A stretch of 64,000 nucleotides of DNA from Dyadobacter alkalitolerans DSM 23607 (GTDB lineage Bacteria; Bacteroidota; Bacteroidia; Cytophagales; Spirosomataceae): the NCBI RefSeq assembly GCF_000428845.1, contig NZ_AUAS01000014.1, positions 1 to 64,000 of the forward strand, read 5' to 3'. Positions within the stretch are counted from its first letter, which is position 1, and every line of letters begins with the position of its first letter. Positions 44,123-53,357 of this stretch are shown one piece after another. The notes beneath the pieces are model-generated. The model was not told the origin of the DNA. It worked only from the letters and a program-made list of their open reading frames with translations, and searched no databases. The translations under genes and the position numbers were made by a program.

Positions 44123-45403
44123 ATGATTTGCATGCATAAGATGGGTATCCGGTCGATCGCGTTGATTCTGATTGTGTTATTAGCGGCTACTGCCTGTAGT
44201 AAAAAGAAACGACCGACCAGTCTTAAACCTGGTAAAACAAGCTCTAAAACGGGTTTGGCTTACAATGGCAAAGACGGGTTCGAGGTTAAACAGTACAAAG
44301 CATTGCCAGCAGGCCCCGACCTTGTTTATATCGAAGGCGGCCGGTTTACAATGGGTTCTTTGGAAGAGGAAGTGATGGGAAGACGGGACAATCCAAAGCG
44401 TACTGTCAGTATCCAATCATTTTACATGGACCAGACAGAGGTGGCAAATGTCCATTATCTTGAATATCTAAACGCAGTTCAAAGAGATTCATCTGAGGAA
44501 TTTTACAGTAAAGCATTGCCTGATACCAACGTTTGGTACAATGAATTATCATTCAACGATTCATATGTAACCATGTATTTGCGTCACCCGGGATTCCGTT
44601 TGTATCCGGTTGTGGGTGTGTCGTGGGTTCAGGCAAATGATTATTGTGCTTGGAGAACGGCGGCAGTGAGTCAGGCTAACAATACAGCCGGACAAGCAGC
44701 AGCGGGTCCTAAGAAGAAAAAAGGCTTCTCTTTTGGCAAGAAGAAAAAAGATGCAGCAGCGGCAGACGCGGCAGTTGCAGCGACGGATGCACCGGCACCA
44801 CAGCTTAGAATTGAAAGTGGTTATGTAATGCCTCCTTACCGTCTTCCAACAGAAGCAGAATTTGAATATGCTGCGATTGCGATGATCGGGACACAGTATT
44901 CTGATGAAAACCAATCCAACCAGCGTATTTATCCATGGGACGGTTCCACAATGCGTCAGCCACGTGGCCGTAAGCAGGGAACAATGCTTGCCAACTTCAA
45001 ACGTGGTCCCGGTGACTATGCAGGTATCGCAGGTAAATCCAATGACGGAGCGATCATTACACAAGAAATTCGCTCGTATCCTGCCAACGACAATGGTCTT
45101 TACGACATGGCTGGAAACGTAAGCGAATGGGTTTATGACGTTTATCGTCCGCTTTCAAACAGCGATGTAAATGATTTGAACTCTTTCCGTCGCGATGGAT
45201 ATCAGGATGAGGCTAAAAATTACGATAACAAAAACAGCAACTCCCTGGTTAACGATAACTTGAGAGTTTACAAAGGTGGTTCCTGGTCTGACGTTGCATA
45301 CTGGTTATCCCCAGGAACACGTCGCTACATGGATCAGGATTCAGCAACAGCAATGGTAGGTTTCCGTTGCGCAATGATTGCCACTGGAAGTCGTAAAGAA
45401 TAG
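44123..45403 (+). CDS. gldJ: Gliding-motility lipoprotein GldJ-like (FGE-sulfatase fold)
   Basis: The 426-residue lipoprotein has a signal peptide with lipobox LLAATAC near residue 25; an ATG six codons later is an alternative start. The FGE-sulfatase core contains VYIEGGRFTMGSL, FYMDQTEVANVHYLEYL, LRHPGFRLYPVVGVSWVQANDYCAWR and a C-terminal GGSWSDVAYWLSPGTRRYMD. The spacing with YLRHP-YPVVGV-W-QAN matches GldJ more than GldK. GldJ belongs to the outer-membrane gliding/T9SS machinery. A Lys/Ala-rich low-complexity insert spans residues 183-227. Confidence 0.82.
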   Translation: MICMHKMGIRSIALILIVLLAATACSKKKRPTSLKPGKTSSKTGLAYNGKDGFEVKQYKALPAGPDLVYIEGGRFTMGSLEEEVMGRRDNPKRTVSIQSFYMDQTEVANVHYLEYLNAVQRDSSEEFYSKALPDTNVWYNELSFNDSYVTMYLRHPGFRLYPVVGVSWVQANDYCAWRTAAVSQANNTAGQAAAGPKKKKGFSFGKKKKDAAAADAAVAATDAPAPQLRIESGYVMPPYRLPTEAEFEYAAIAMIGTQYSDENQSNQRIYPWDGSTMRQPRGRKQGTMLANFKRGPGDYAGIAGKSNDGAIITQEIRSYPANDNGLYDMAGNVSEWVYDVYRPLSNSDVNDLNSFRRDGYQDEAKNYDNKNSNSLVNDNLRVYKGGSWSDVAYWLSPGTRRYMDQDSATAMVGFRCAMIATGSRKE

Positions 45404-45430
45404 GATTAGAGTTTATAAGGATATATAGGA

Positions 45431-45460
45431 AGGCGTTGCTTATCGAGCAACGCCTTTTTT
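45431..45460. terminator. Bidirectional intrinsic terminator
   Basis: AGGCGTTGCT and AGCAACGCCT close a hairpin around TATCG, followed by a T run. It lies between the convergent gldJ and comF genes and reaches the comF stop codon. Confidence 0.85.
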
Positions 45461-46151
45461 AATGTTCCGCCAATGCAATGGTTAGGATTGTGAATGACTT
45501 GCAGCCTGCGAGTTTTAATGTCTGCACGCATTCTTCCAGCGTCGCGCCGGTGGTCAGCACATCGTCTATAATGACTACGTGTTTGTAATCAATGCGCTCT
45601 TTCACGGCGAAGACGCCTTTTACATTCTCCCGCCGTTCTGTTTTGCTTTTGCCCGTTTGCGTGGCGGTGTGTTTTGTTCGTTCCAAAATCGTTGCTGACC
45701 AGGGAATTCCCGTTGCCTTTGCGAAGCCTTCCGCTAGTAAATCGCTTTGATTATAACCTCTTGATTTCTTTTTCTTAGCATGTAAAGGCACGCTAATGAT
45801 CATTTCGGCTTCTGGAAGCATTCCTGCTGTCATCATTTCCTGCCCAAACATAAATCCCAGCAGCAACCCCACATCTTGATTTCCTTTGTATTTCAATGCA
45901 TGCAGCAGGCGCTGCACTTTTCCTTTTTTGGTAAAAAGTAAGAATGAATGCGTTAAAGCCACTTCGGGAACATTTACAAATTTGTAATGAATGACATCCT
46001 GATGCAGACCTTTCAGATGAATCCTGGGTAGGGAAATCATGCAGGATGTGCAAATAATGGCTTCGTTACCGACGAGCGAGCTGTCGCAGGCTTCGCAGCA
46101 TCTGGGGAAAATGAGGTCGGTGAAATCACTTAAAAATTTTTTCAGATTCAT
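45459..46151 (-). CDS. ComF family phosphoribosyltransferase-like protein
   Basis: The 230-residue protein has an N-terminal four-cysteine zinc-finger type motif (CCEACDSSLVGNEAIICTSC) and a C-terminal PRTase domain with VVIIDDVLTTGATLEEC. ComF is associated with DNA uptake and transformation in other bacteria. The start chosen is the ATG of MNLKKFLSDF; the longer frame crosses the pyrC promoter and start. It is divergent from pyrC. Confidence 0.88.
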   Translation of the reverse strand: MNLKKFLSDFTDLIFPRCCEACDSSLVGNEAIICTSCMISLPRIHLKGLHQDVIHYKFVNVPEVALTHSFLLFTKKGKVQRLLHALKYKGNQDVGLLLGFMFGQEMMTAGMLPEAEMIISVPLHAKKKKSRGYNQSDLLAEGFAKATGIPWSATILERTKHTATQTGKSKTERRENVKGVFAVKERIDYKHVVIIDDVLTTGATLEECVQTLKLAGCKSFTILTIALAEH

Positions 46152-46167
46152 TTTTGTTTGTTTTAAA

Positions 46168-46175
46168 TAACTTTG
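46168..46175 (+). promoter_or_regulatory. Candidate -7 promoter element for pyrC
   Basis: TAACTTTG, followed by CATC, matches TAnnTTTG and lies 25 bases before the pyrC ATG. It overlaps the 5' flank of comF on the opposite strand. A TTG at normal spacing was not found. Confidence 0.4.
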
Positions 46176-46199
46176 CATCACATCAAAATTCACCCCCGA

Positions 46200-47561
46200 A
46201 TGACCACGCTGATCGTAAATGCACAAGTTGTCAATGAGAATGAGATCCATGAGTTTGACGTAATTATTGAAAATGGTCACATTCAAAGGATCGGAAAAGA
46301 TTTACAGCACATTGCGACGGATCAGGTCATTGATGCAAAAGGGCAGTATCTGATGCCTGGGGTGATCGACGATCAGGTGCATTTCCGGGAGCCGGGGCTG
46401 ACTTACAAGGCGAATATTTACACTGAATCCAAAGCAGCCGTTGCAGGCGGCGTGACGTCGTTTATGGAAATGCCGAATACGGTTCCCAACACGCTTACGC
46501 AGGCGCTTCTGGCAGATAAATACAAGATCGGCGCGGATACTTCACTGGCCAATTATTCCTTTTTCATGGGCGCTTCCAATGATAATTATGAGGAAGTAAT
46601 GAAGACCAATCCGGCCGAAGTTTGCGGGATCAAGATCTTTATGGGCTCGTCAACGGGCAATATGCTTGTGGATGCGCCGGAGGTTTTGGAAAAAATATTT
46701 GCAAACGCGCCCTGCATCATCGCCACGCATTGTGAAGACGAGCCAACCGTGCGGCAGCGGATGGAGCATTTCAAAGAAAAATACGGCGAGAATGTGCCTT
46801 ACAACATTCACGCATTGATAAGAAACGAGGAAGCGTGTCTGAAATCATCCACATTCGCGAGCGGACTGGCGCATAAGCACGGCACGAAGCTGCACATCCT
46901 GCACATTTCGACGGGTGACGAGGTCGTCCTTTTTGAACCGGGAATCAGGAAAAACGGACAGATCCTGCTCAGTGACGGAACGCCAAAATTAGTAACAGCC
47001 GAAGCCTGCGTGCATCATTTATGGTTTGATGCGGAGGATTATCACACATTAGGAAACAAAATCAAATGCAACCCCGCCATCAAGGCACCGCATCATAAGG
47101 AAGCGATTCTACAAGCTGTTTTGGACAACCGCATCGATGTAATCGCAACGGACCACGCGCCGCACACGATTGAAGAAAAGGCGCAAGGTTACTGGCAAGC
47201 GCCATCGGGCTTGCCTTTGGTGCAGCATACATTGAATGTCATGCTGGAATTGAATAAAGCCGGAAAAATTTCGATTGAAAGAATTGCTGAAAAAATGAGC
47301 CACGCCGTTGCCGACTTATTCCAGATCAGCAAACGCGGTTATATACGTGAAGGTTACTGGGCAGACTTGATTTTGGTGGACACAAATGCGCAAACGACCG
47401 TGGAGCCGGGCAACATTTATTCAAAATGCGGCTGGTCGCCTTTTGAAGGCGTGAATTTTCAGTCCAAGGTGACCCATACATTCGTGTCGGGGAACCTGGT
47501 TTACGAAAACGGGAAATTTAATGAAGGTCAAAAGGGGCAGCGATTACTTTTCAATCGCTAG
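46200..47561 (+). CDS. pyrC: Dihydroorotase
   Basis: The 453-residue amidohydrolase cyclises carbamoyl aspartate to dihydroorotate in pyrimidine synthesis. It has VIDDQVHFREPGLTYKA near residue 58, the carboxylated-lysine region CGIKIFMGSSTG, then ATHCEDE, LHILHIST and IATDHAPHT. The first metal motif reads D-Q-V-H-F-R, with Gln where many dihydroorotases have His. The start is the ATG of MTTLIVNAQ. Its last 18 bases overlap the NUDIX gene on the other strand. Confidence 0.92.
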   Translation: MTTLIVNAQVVNENEIHEFDVIIENGHIQRIGKDLQHIATDQVIDAKGQYLMPGVIDDQVHFREPGLTYKANIYTESKAAVAGGVTSFMEMPNTVPNTLTQALLADKYKIGADTSLANYSFFMGASNDNYEEVMKTNPAEVCGIKIFMGSSTGNMLVDAPEVLEKIFANAPCIIATHCEDEPTVRQRMEHFKEKYGENVPYNIHALIRNEEACLKSSTFASGLAHKHGTKLHILHISTGDEVVLFEPGIRKNGQILLSDGTPKLVTAEACVHHLWFDAEDYHTLGNKIKCNPAIKAPHHKEAILQAVLDNRIDVIATDHAPHTIEEKAQGYWQAPSGLPLVQHTLNVMLELNKAGKISIERIAEKMSHAVADLFQISKRGYIREGYWADLILVDTNAQTTVEPGNIYSKCGWSPFEGVNFQSKVTHTFVSGNLVYENGKFNEGQKGQRLLFNR

Positions 47562-47969
47562 GTAGTTGTAATAATTGTCAATCACATTCAAGTCGGCTTC
47601 CGTCCAGTCGAGCGCAGGTAGTTCGGCTGGTGTAAGCCATAGGATCTGTTCGTGCTCGGTTAATGTGATATCAAGTGTTTTGAGTTTGCAAACGAAAGGA
47701 ACGAGGATAATTTCGCGCCAGCCCTGATCTTTGGAAGTTTCGGGCAGCCGGTCAATTATTTCAATTTCAACATTAAGCTCTTCGATAATTTCGCGGGCGA
47801 GTGTTTCTTCGTCCGTTTCGCCTTTCTCCTGCTTGCCGCCGGGGAATTCCCATTGCAAAGGGAAAGATAATGCAGCGCTACGTTGTCCAGCCAGTACTTT
47901 TCCATTATGTTCAATCACAGCACAGGGCACTCTCACAACCAATTTTTCGGAAACCAGTACTTCAATCAT
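47544..47969 (-). CDS. NUDIX hydrolase (MutT-like)
   Basis: The 141-residue protein has the NUDIX box GGKQEKGETDEETLAREIIEEL (seen at residues 46-67), which binds the metals that cleave nucleoside diphosphate links. Upstream VPCAVIEHNGKVLAGQRS and downstream LTEHEQILWLTP are typical of MutT/8-oxo-dGTPase or CTP pyrophosphohydrolase members. The substrate is not certain. It overlaps pyrC by 18 bases, tail to tail. Confidence 0.86.
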   Translation of the reverse strand: MIEVLVSEKLVVRVPCAVIEHNGKVLAGQRSAALSFPLQWEFPGGKQEKGETDEETLAREIIEELNVEIEIIDRLPETSKDQGWREIILVPFVCKLKTLDITLTEHEQILWLTPAELPALDWTEADLNVIDNYYNYLAIEK

Positions 47970-48052
47970 AGAGGCGGGTAGTAATTTACCGCAAAAATAC
48001 TACTTTCAATGTTAATTCGCGATTAATTCTTAAAACTTCGCGGAGTATTTAA

Positions 48053-49078
48053 TTAAAAAAGTTCGCCTGAACGATACGTAGGCAGAATCCCTAAGTGCTT
48101 GTAAGCCTTCTCCGTAACCTCCCGTCCGCGCGAAGTCCGTTTCATATAACCTTCCTTGATCAGGAATGGCTCGTACACTTCCTCAATCGTCTCCGCTTCC
48201 TCGCCGCAAGCCGTCGCGATGGTGGAAATTCCAACCGGTCCGCCTTTGAACTTTTGAATGATGGTTGATAAAATCCGGTTATCCATTTCATCCAGCCCAT
48301 TCTGGTCCACATCCAGGGCAAGCAAGGCGATTTCCGCGATTTCAACAGTCACGCGGCCATTGCCTTTCACCTGTGCAAAATCACGTGTACGACGCAAAAG
48401 ATTGTTGGCAATACGAGGCGTTCCGCGGCTGCGGCGGGCGATCTCATAAGCAGCATCTTCTTCCAATGGCGTGCCGAGAATGGCGGCAGAGCGTTTTAAA
48501 ATGGTGGATAAAAGCTGCGCATCGTAATATTCAAGGCGTGCATTGATGCCAAATCTTGCTCGTAAGGGCGAAGTTAGCATGCCGGCACGTGTGGTGGCGC
48601 CGATTAATGTAAAGGGGTTTAATCCAATCTGAATGCTGCGTGCATTAGGCCCGCTATCGAGCATAATGTCGATTTTGTAATCCTCCATGGCTGAATAAAG
48701 ATATTCTTCAACGATGGGATTCAGTCGGTGGATTTCATCAATGAACAGGACGTCGTGCTCCTGCAAGTTGGTTAGTAAGCCTGCCAAATCGCTGGGTTTG
48801 TCCAGAACCGGGCCGGAAGTGATCTTGATTCCTGCGCCAAGCTCGTTGGCTACAATGTTGGACAAGGTTGTTTTTCCCAATCCCGGAGGGCCGTGCAGCA
48901 GAACGTGATCGAGCGCATCGCCACGCTGACGAGCGGCCTGTACAAAGATTTTAAGGTTTTCGAGTATTTTGTCCTGACCCGTAAAGTCATCAAAAGTAAG
49001 CGGACGCAATGCCCGCTCGATTTCTTTTTCAGTATTGGAAAGATTTTCTTTATCTCCGGACAAATAATCCTGACGCAT
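48053..49078 (-). CDS. ruvB: Holliday junction branch migration helicase RuvB
   Basis: The 341-residue AAA+ motor has Walker A GPPGLGKTT at residues 63-71, Walker B FIDEIHR, sensor ATTRAGMLTSPLRARFG and the C-terminal winged-helix domain with QGTPR-like SRGTPRIANNLLRR. RuvB drives branch migration with RuvA. No ruvA or ruvC is adjacent. It lies between the NUDIX gene and the T9SS cargo gene, all on the minus strand. Confidence 0.95.
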   Translation of the reverse strand: MRQDYLSGDKENLSNTEKEIERALRPLTFDDFTGQDKILENLKIFVQAARQRGDALDHVLLHGPPGLGKTTLSNIVANELGAGIKITSGPVLDKPSDLAGLLTNLQEHDVLFIDEIHRLNPIVEEYLYSAMEDYKIDIMLDSGPNARSIQIGLNPFTLIGATTRAGMLTSPLRARFGINARLEYYDAQLLSTILKRSAAILGTPLEEDAAYEIARRSRGTPRIANNLLRRTRDFAQVKGNGRVTVEIAEIALLALDVDQNGLDEMDNRILSTIIQKFKGGPVGISTIATACGEEAETIEEVYEPFLIKEGYMKRTSRGREVTEKAYKHLGILPTYRSGELF

Positions 49079-49131
49079 AATAATCGGCTAAATAAACAAA
49101 AAAATACTCGTTTTAATCTGCAAAAAGAAGC

Positions 49132-52002
49132 TTACCGGATGATCATTACCGACCCGCGCTTCACATTTGGGGCGCGCTCGGGATAGTAAAGCGCTTCGTA
49201 GGAGATCACATAAGGATAGGCTCCTGGCTGCACTTTTTGGCCTTTATAGGTTCCGTCCCAGCGGTCTTCAATGTTCGTAGAAGCATAAATCACTTCACCC
49301 CAGCGGTTGTAAATGCGGATTGAGAAATTGGTATAATAGGCCCCGAAAATTTCCAGGATCTCATTGTGACCTTCCCCATCCGGTGTGAATGCATCCGGAA
49401 TGAAGAACCTTGGCTCGCAACGATCCACAACTTCCGTTGTTTGTTGCGCTACGCAACCTTCTTTATTCACAGCGATAACCGTGTAAATTCCTTCCGCGCC
49501 CACTGTCACCGTGCGCGTGGTGTCGCCGGAATGCGGCCATTCGTAGGATTGCACCCCCTGCCCATTCGCATCCAGGATAACAGACTGCCCATCCGGAATA
49601 CAGATCGCATATTCAGGCAAAAGATTTAAAATCGGTGAAGGACGCTCGCCAACCTGGATGGTGTCGGAGTTATAGCAATCATTGCGGTCTTTTACGATCA
49701 CAAAATAAGAACCTGGCTGGGCCACTGTAATGTCGCGCGTATCCTCGCCAGTGCTCCAATTAAACTCGATCCACCTTTCACTTGGCACAGTTAGGACGAT
49801 GGAACTGTCGCGGCATAATGTCGTGTCGGGTCCGATGCTCACTGCTGGCGGGCGGCGTAATGTGATTTCAATGGTGTCGGCAGAGAAACATTCGCCTTGC
49901 GGGCCGTTGAAGGCCACGGCGATGTAACGTCCGGTTGTAGTTGCGTTGTAAGTTTTTCCACGTCCTACCACTCTTCCTCGGTTGATCCAGGCATAAACCT
50001 CAGCCTGAACGCCCATATCCAAAGGCACAAATGCACCGCAAGTGTCTTTATCAGCACCCAGATTAATTGGAGGGGGCGTTTCGAAAATTACCACTTCCTG
50101 CACAATCGTCGTATCCTTACATTTGTTGGTCGCACGCATGCGGACCATGTAAGTGCCTGGCTTCGTGTACGTGTAAGTTGCTTTTTGTTCTTTGGATGGT
50201 GCAGTGAAGCTTCCGTCTCCCAGGAAATCCCATTGATAAGTGTCTTCTATCGGATCGCAAATCGGGCTAGCTTCGAATGTGGTAGGTTCGTTCGTACAAA
50301 AACCATTTGCCTCAAAACCAGGTCCCGACGATTCCTGCGTGAAATCCTGCACCATATTCGGCAAGCCCAGCTGACTTTTTTTGCCGCCCAAACTCACGCC
50401 ATCCCGCTCATATTCAACGCCCGTTAGTGAATTTCCCTCCGGCTCGCCTATGACCGCCAGATATTCGCTGCCCTCAATGGCCATATAAATCCTGCCATCC
50501 GGCCCGAACTGCAATGCGCCGAACTTTCGATTGGCGGAACTGTCAATGGTGATGGCGGTTTCCGTCAGCAAACTGTCGGGCAAAGTGAGGTCATACTGCT
50601 TCAGATAAGAACTGGTGCCGTTTTCACCCGAAAACGAAATGTACATCTTCTCCCCGCTGGGCGAAAATTCGATTCCATACGCTATGGGCGGCGCGACTCC
50701 CAGATCCACCGTTTTATCATAGGTTAATGTGCCCGTTGAGTCATTGAAACTGAACAATTCAACATAATTTTTAGGCGGACCGGGAATGATCACAGCCAGT
50801 CGGCGCTGCCCTGTCGCACTGTCGGGCGATGAGAATTTCATATAACCTTCGGCTTTTCCGAGGCTGTCATGCTTCATTCCCAACTCAGGTGCGCTGGATT
50901 CGATCAAACCACCGGTTGTGGCGTGGAAAATGCGGAATTTGTTGGTGCCGTAATCGTGGGAAATCACCCAGTAAGTGCTGTCGCGGTCATTACGGGCAGA
51001 CACTATACGTTCGGTCGTAGGCTGCTGTAATAATGTATTGGTTTCAATAATCGCGCCCAGGCCATTGTTCCGGCGCATATCCACAACGCTTTTCGTCAGC
51101 AGCTTTTCACCGTTGATATCAGAAGTTGTAAACACATTGAACAAGTATTCACAACCCTTACAAGTGGGCTGAGGGACAATGAGGACGGATTGCGTGGAAT
51201 TCGGACTTCCTTTCAACGGCGGACAATTGGGCTGTTCGAAACAGGGCATAGGGTCGCCATTCTTGTTCCAGACCGTTATACCATCGGAATAAAACAGCAA
51301 TTGACCTTTGGAATTGGCTATGGATGAGGTTCCTTCTGGTGTATTCAGCTTACCATCGGTGATCGGCGTGGGCGGTGTATTTGAGAAATCAAGGCCTGCA
51401 TTGCCACCAAAAAACCATTTCGCGCCTTCCTGGTTTGATGGCTCCATACAGATCTTGACATTGATCCGGTCCTGGATTTTACAGCCATTGGGCAAAATCA
51501 CTTCCACCGAATAACAGCCTGAACTATCGACATTTAAGGTCTGTGTCGTGTCGCCTTTTGGATACCAGACATATCGGGCGCCATCGGGTGCGCCGTTGGG
51601 ATAGGGATCAAGTATTAATGTGTCGCCCGGGCAAATCGTTGTATCTGTTTTCCATTGCTGAAAAGCAGGCGGTAATTCACCGATCTGTACGACTTTGGAA
51701 ACCGTTTGCTGAGCGCCGCCTCTCAATGTTCTTAACAATGTAACTGTGTAAGAGCCAGGGGCTAAGTAGGAATGTTGTGCAATGCGCCGCGTGTCTGTTG
51801 CACCGCCTTCGCCAAAAGTCCATTGCCACGCAACGGCCGTGCTGAGCGTATCGCTGAATGTAGTCGAGTCGGCTTCGCAATCAGGATTCTGCATGCATTG
51901 TCCGTCGACTACGAACTGTGCATTAGCACACACTGTGGTCAGCAGGAGCAGAAAAAATGTTAAATAAAATATTTGTTGGTACTTATTATAAAATCGCCCC
52001 AT
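49132..52002 (-). CDS. PKD-domain protein with T9SS type B sorting domain
   Basis: The 956-residue protein has a signal peptide (YLTFFLLLLTTVCANAQ) and a PKD-like domain near residues 60-100 (WTFGEGGATDTRRIAQHSY). A beta-propeller-like middle and a second PKD-like segment (WDFLGDGSFTAPSKEQKATY) follow, then Ig-like repeats. It ends with the CHU_C/type B sorting signal (FIPDAFTPDGEGHNEILEI through VKRGSVMIIR). The signal targets it to the type IX secretion system. It is divergent from an SprF-like gene, the usual partner of type B cargo. Confidence 0.88.
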   Translation of the reverse strand: MGRFYNKYQQIFYLTFFLLLLTTVCANAQFVVDGQCMQNPDCEADSTTFSDTLSTAVAWQWTFGEGGATDTRRIAQHSYLAPGSYTVTLLRTLRGGAQQTVSKVVQIGELPPAFQQWKTDTTICPGDTLILDPYPNGAPDGARYVWYPKGDTTQTLNVDSSGCYSVEVILPNGCKIQDRINVKICMEPSNQEGAKWFFGGNAGLDFSNTPPTPITDGKLNTPEGTSSIANSKGQLLFYSDGITVWNKNGDPMPCFEQPNCPPLKGSPNSTQSVLIVPQPTCKGCEYLFNVFTTSDINGEKLLTKSVVDMRRNNGLGAIIETNTLLQQPTTERIVSARNDRDSTYWVISHDYGTNKFRIFHATTGGLIESSAPELGMKHDSLGKAEGYMKFSSPDSATGQRRLAVIIPGPPKNYVELFSFNDSTGTLTYDKTVDLGVAPPIAYGIEFSPSGEKMYISFSGENGTSSYLKQYDLTLPDSLLTETAITIDSSANRKFGALQFGPDGRIYMAIEGSEYLAVIGEPEGNSLTGVEYERDGVSLGGKKSQLGLPNMVQDFTQESSGPGFEANGFCTNEPTTFEASPICDPIEDTYQWDFLGDGSFTAPSKEQKATYTYTKPGTYMVRMRATNKCKDTTIVQEVVIFETPPPINLGADKDTCGAFVPLDMGVQAEVYAWINRGRVVGRGKTYNATTTGRYIAVAFNGPQGECFSADTIEITLRRPPAVSIGPDTTLCRDSSIVLTVPSERWIEFNWSTGEDTRDITVAQPGSYFVIVKDRNDCYNSDTIQVGERPSPILNLLPEYAICIPDGQSVILDANGQGVQSYEWPHSGDTTRTVTVGAEGIYTVIAVNKEGCVAQQTTEVVDRCEPRFFIPDAFTPDGEGHNEILEIFGAYYTNFSIRIYNRWGEVIYASTNIEDRWDGTYKGQKVQPGAYPYVISYEALYYPERAPNVKRGSVMIIR

Positions 52003-52140
52003 GTTTCGTTACTAGTTCAAACACCCCACGCCACCACAATTAATATTCGGATTACCTGACACTACTAACGAAAATAAAATGTTAAAATTTTGTGCGGTAA
52101 TGTCGTAAAAACCACTCTAATTTGAATATTAATACGCAAT

Positions 52141-52168
52141 TTGATGATATTTTGTGAATTTAATTTTG
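52141..52168 (+). promoter_or_regulatory. Promoter TTG-N17-TAATTTTG upstream of the SprF-like gene
   Basis: TTG at 52141-52143 and TAATTTTG at 52161-52168 are 17 bases apart, an exact match to the Bacteroidota consensus. It lies about 58 bases before the ATG of the SprF-like gene at 52227. Confidence 0.6.
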
Positions 52169-52226
52169 TATTTTTTTTGAGCCTGTTTTCCTCCCGCTTT
52201 TAAACTTGCGGCAATAAGAAATATTT

Positions 52227-53258
52227 ATGACAAAGCGTTTACTTCTCCTTTTTGTACTGACACTGCTTTGCCTGAAAGGTTGGAGCCAGGACCCCCAGTT
52301 TTCTCAATTTTATGCCAATCCGTTATATCTGAACCCTGCTTTGGCAGGTGGTGCGCTCGCGCCGCGTGCGACGATCAATTACAGGAACCAATGGCCGTCA
52401 CTTTCAGCTAATTTCGTGACAACCTCTTTTGGTGCAGATGTATTTTTGCCTAACTACAACAGCGGTTTGGGCGTTTTGGTAACGATGGACAGCCAGGGTT
52501 TGGGTAATTTAAAATCAACCGACATTGCGCTTCAATATTCCTATCAGATCCAATTGAATGATGTTACTTCATTAAGATTGGGAATTCAGGGCGGATTTGT
52601 TTCCCGAAAACTGGATTATTTCGGACTGACTTTCGGAGATCAATATGACAATGGTGGGCTTACGGGTCGCCCTTCGGATGACCCATTCGCCTTAGGCGGT
52701 CCTAACGTGAATTATGCTGATTTTGGGTCTGGGTTAATGTTGTATTCAGATTGGTATTGGGCAGGCATTTCGGCGCACCATTTGAACCGTCCTAACCAGG
52801 CATTTTCATCGCTGACCGAAGCAAGGCTGCCAATGAAAACCAGTTTCCAGGCCGGATTAAGGATTCCTTTCGCTGGTTATACATTCCTTGGGGATGAAAT
52901 TGATAAGGAAAAAACAATTTCGCCTGCCATTATGTACAAAAAGCAAGGCAAATATGATCAGTTTGATGCCGGCTTATATGCGACCATTGAGCCGTTGGTT
53001 TTAGGGGTTTGGTATCGCGGCATTCCTTTCAAAAAATACGAGCAGAACATTAATAATCATGAATCGCTGGTGTTCTTGGCAGGATATCGCCAGGACAAAT
53101 TTTCAATCGGTTATAGTTACGACTTAACCATTTCTACATTAGGCGCTAGCAGTGGTGGTGCGCATGAGATTTCGCTCTCGTATGTGTTTGATCCTATCGA
53201 GTCTAAACCCAGAAGGAGTAAGAGCAGCAAACGGCAGCTTTCTTGTCCGAAGTTCTAA
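52227..53258 (+). CDS. PorP/SprF family type IX secretion membrane protein
   Basis: The 343-residue protein has a signal peptide (RLLLLFVLTLLCLKGWSQ) followed by the family start DPQFSQFYANPLYLNPALAGG. The rest is an outer-membrane beta barrel with FIG-type strands, closing with DKFSIGYSYDLTIS. PorP/SprF proteins act with T9SS to place type B cargo on the surface. It is divergent from the PKD/type B protein and shares its intergenic region, so the two probably form a cargo-anchor pair. Confidence 0.88.
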   Translation: MTKRLLLLFVLTLLCLKGWSQDPQFSQFYANPLYLNPALAGGALAPRATINYRNQWPSLSANFVTTSFGADVFLPNYNSGLGVLVTMDSQGLGNLKSTDIALQYSYQIQLNDVTSLRLGIQGGFVSRKLDYFGLTFGDQYDNGGLTGRPSDDPFALGGPNVNYADFGSGLMLYSDWYWAGISAHHLNRPNQAFSSLTEARLPMKTSFQAGLRIPFAGYTFLGDEIDKEKTISPAIMYKKQGKYDQFDAGLYATIEPLVLGVWYRGIPFKKYEQNINNHESLVFLAGYRQDKFSIGYSYDLTISTLGASSGGAHEISLSYVFDPIESKPRRSKSSKRQLSCPKF

Positions 53259-53357
53259 AACAGGTTGTTGGTAAATTATTTTCGTGGCGTATAGCGGTAG
53301 AAAGCATTTTAGTAGACTTTTTCCTACAATTATCCACCTATTACCTTTACCAAAACG

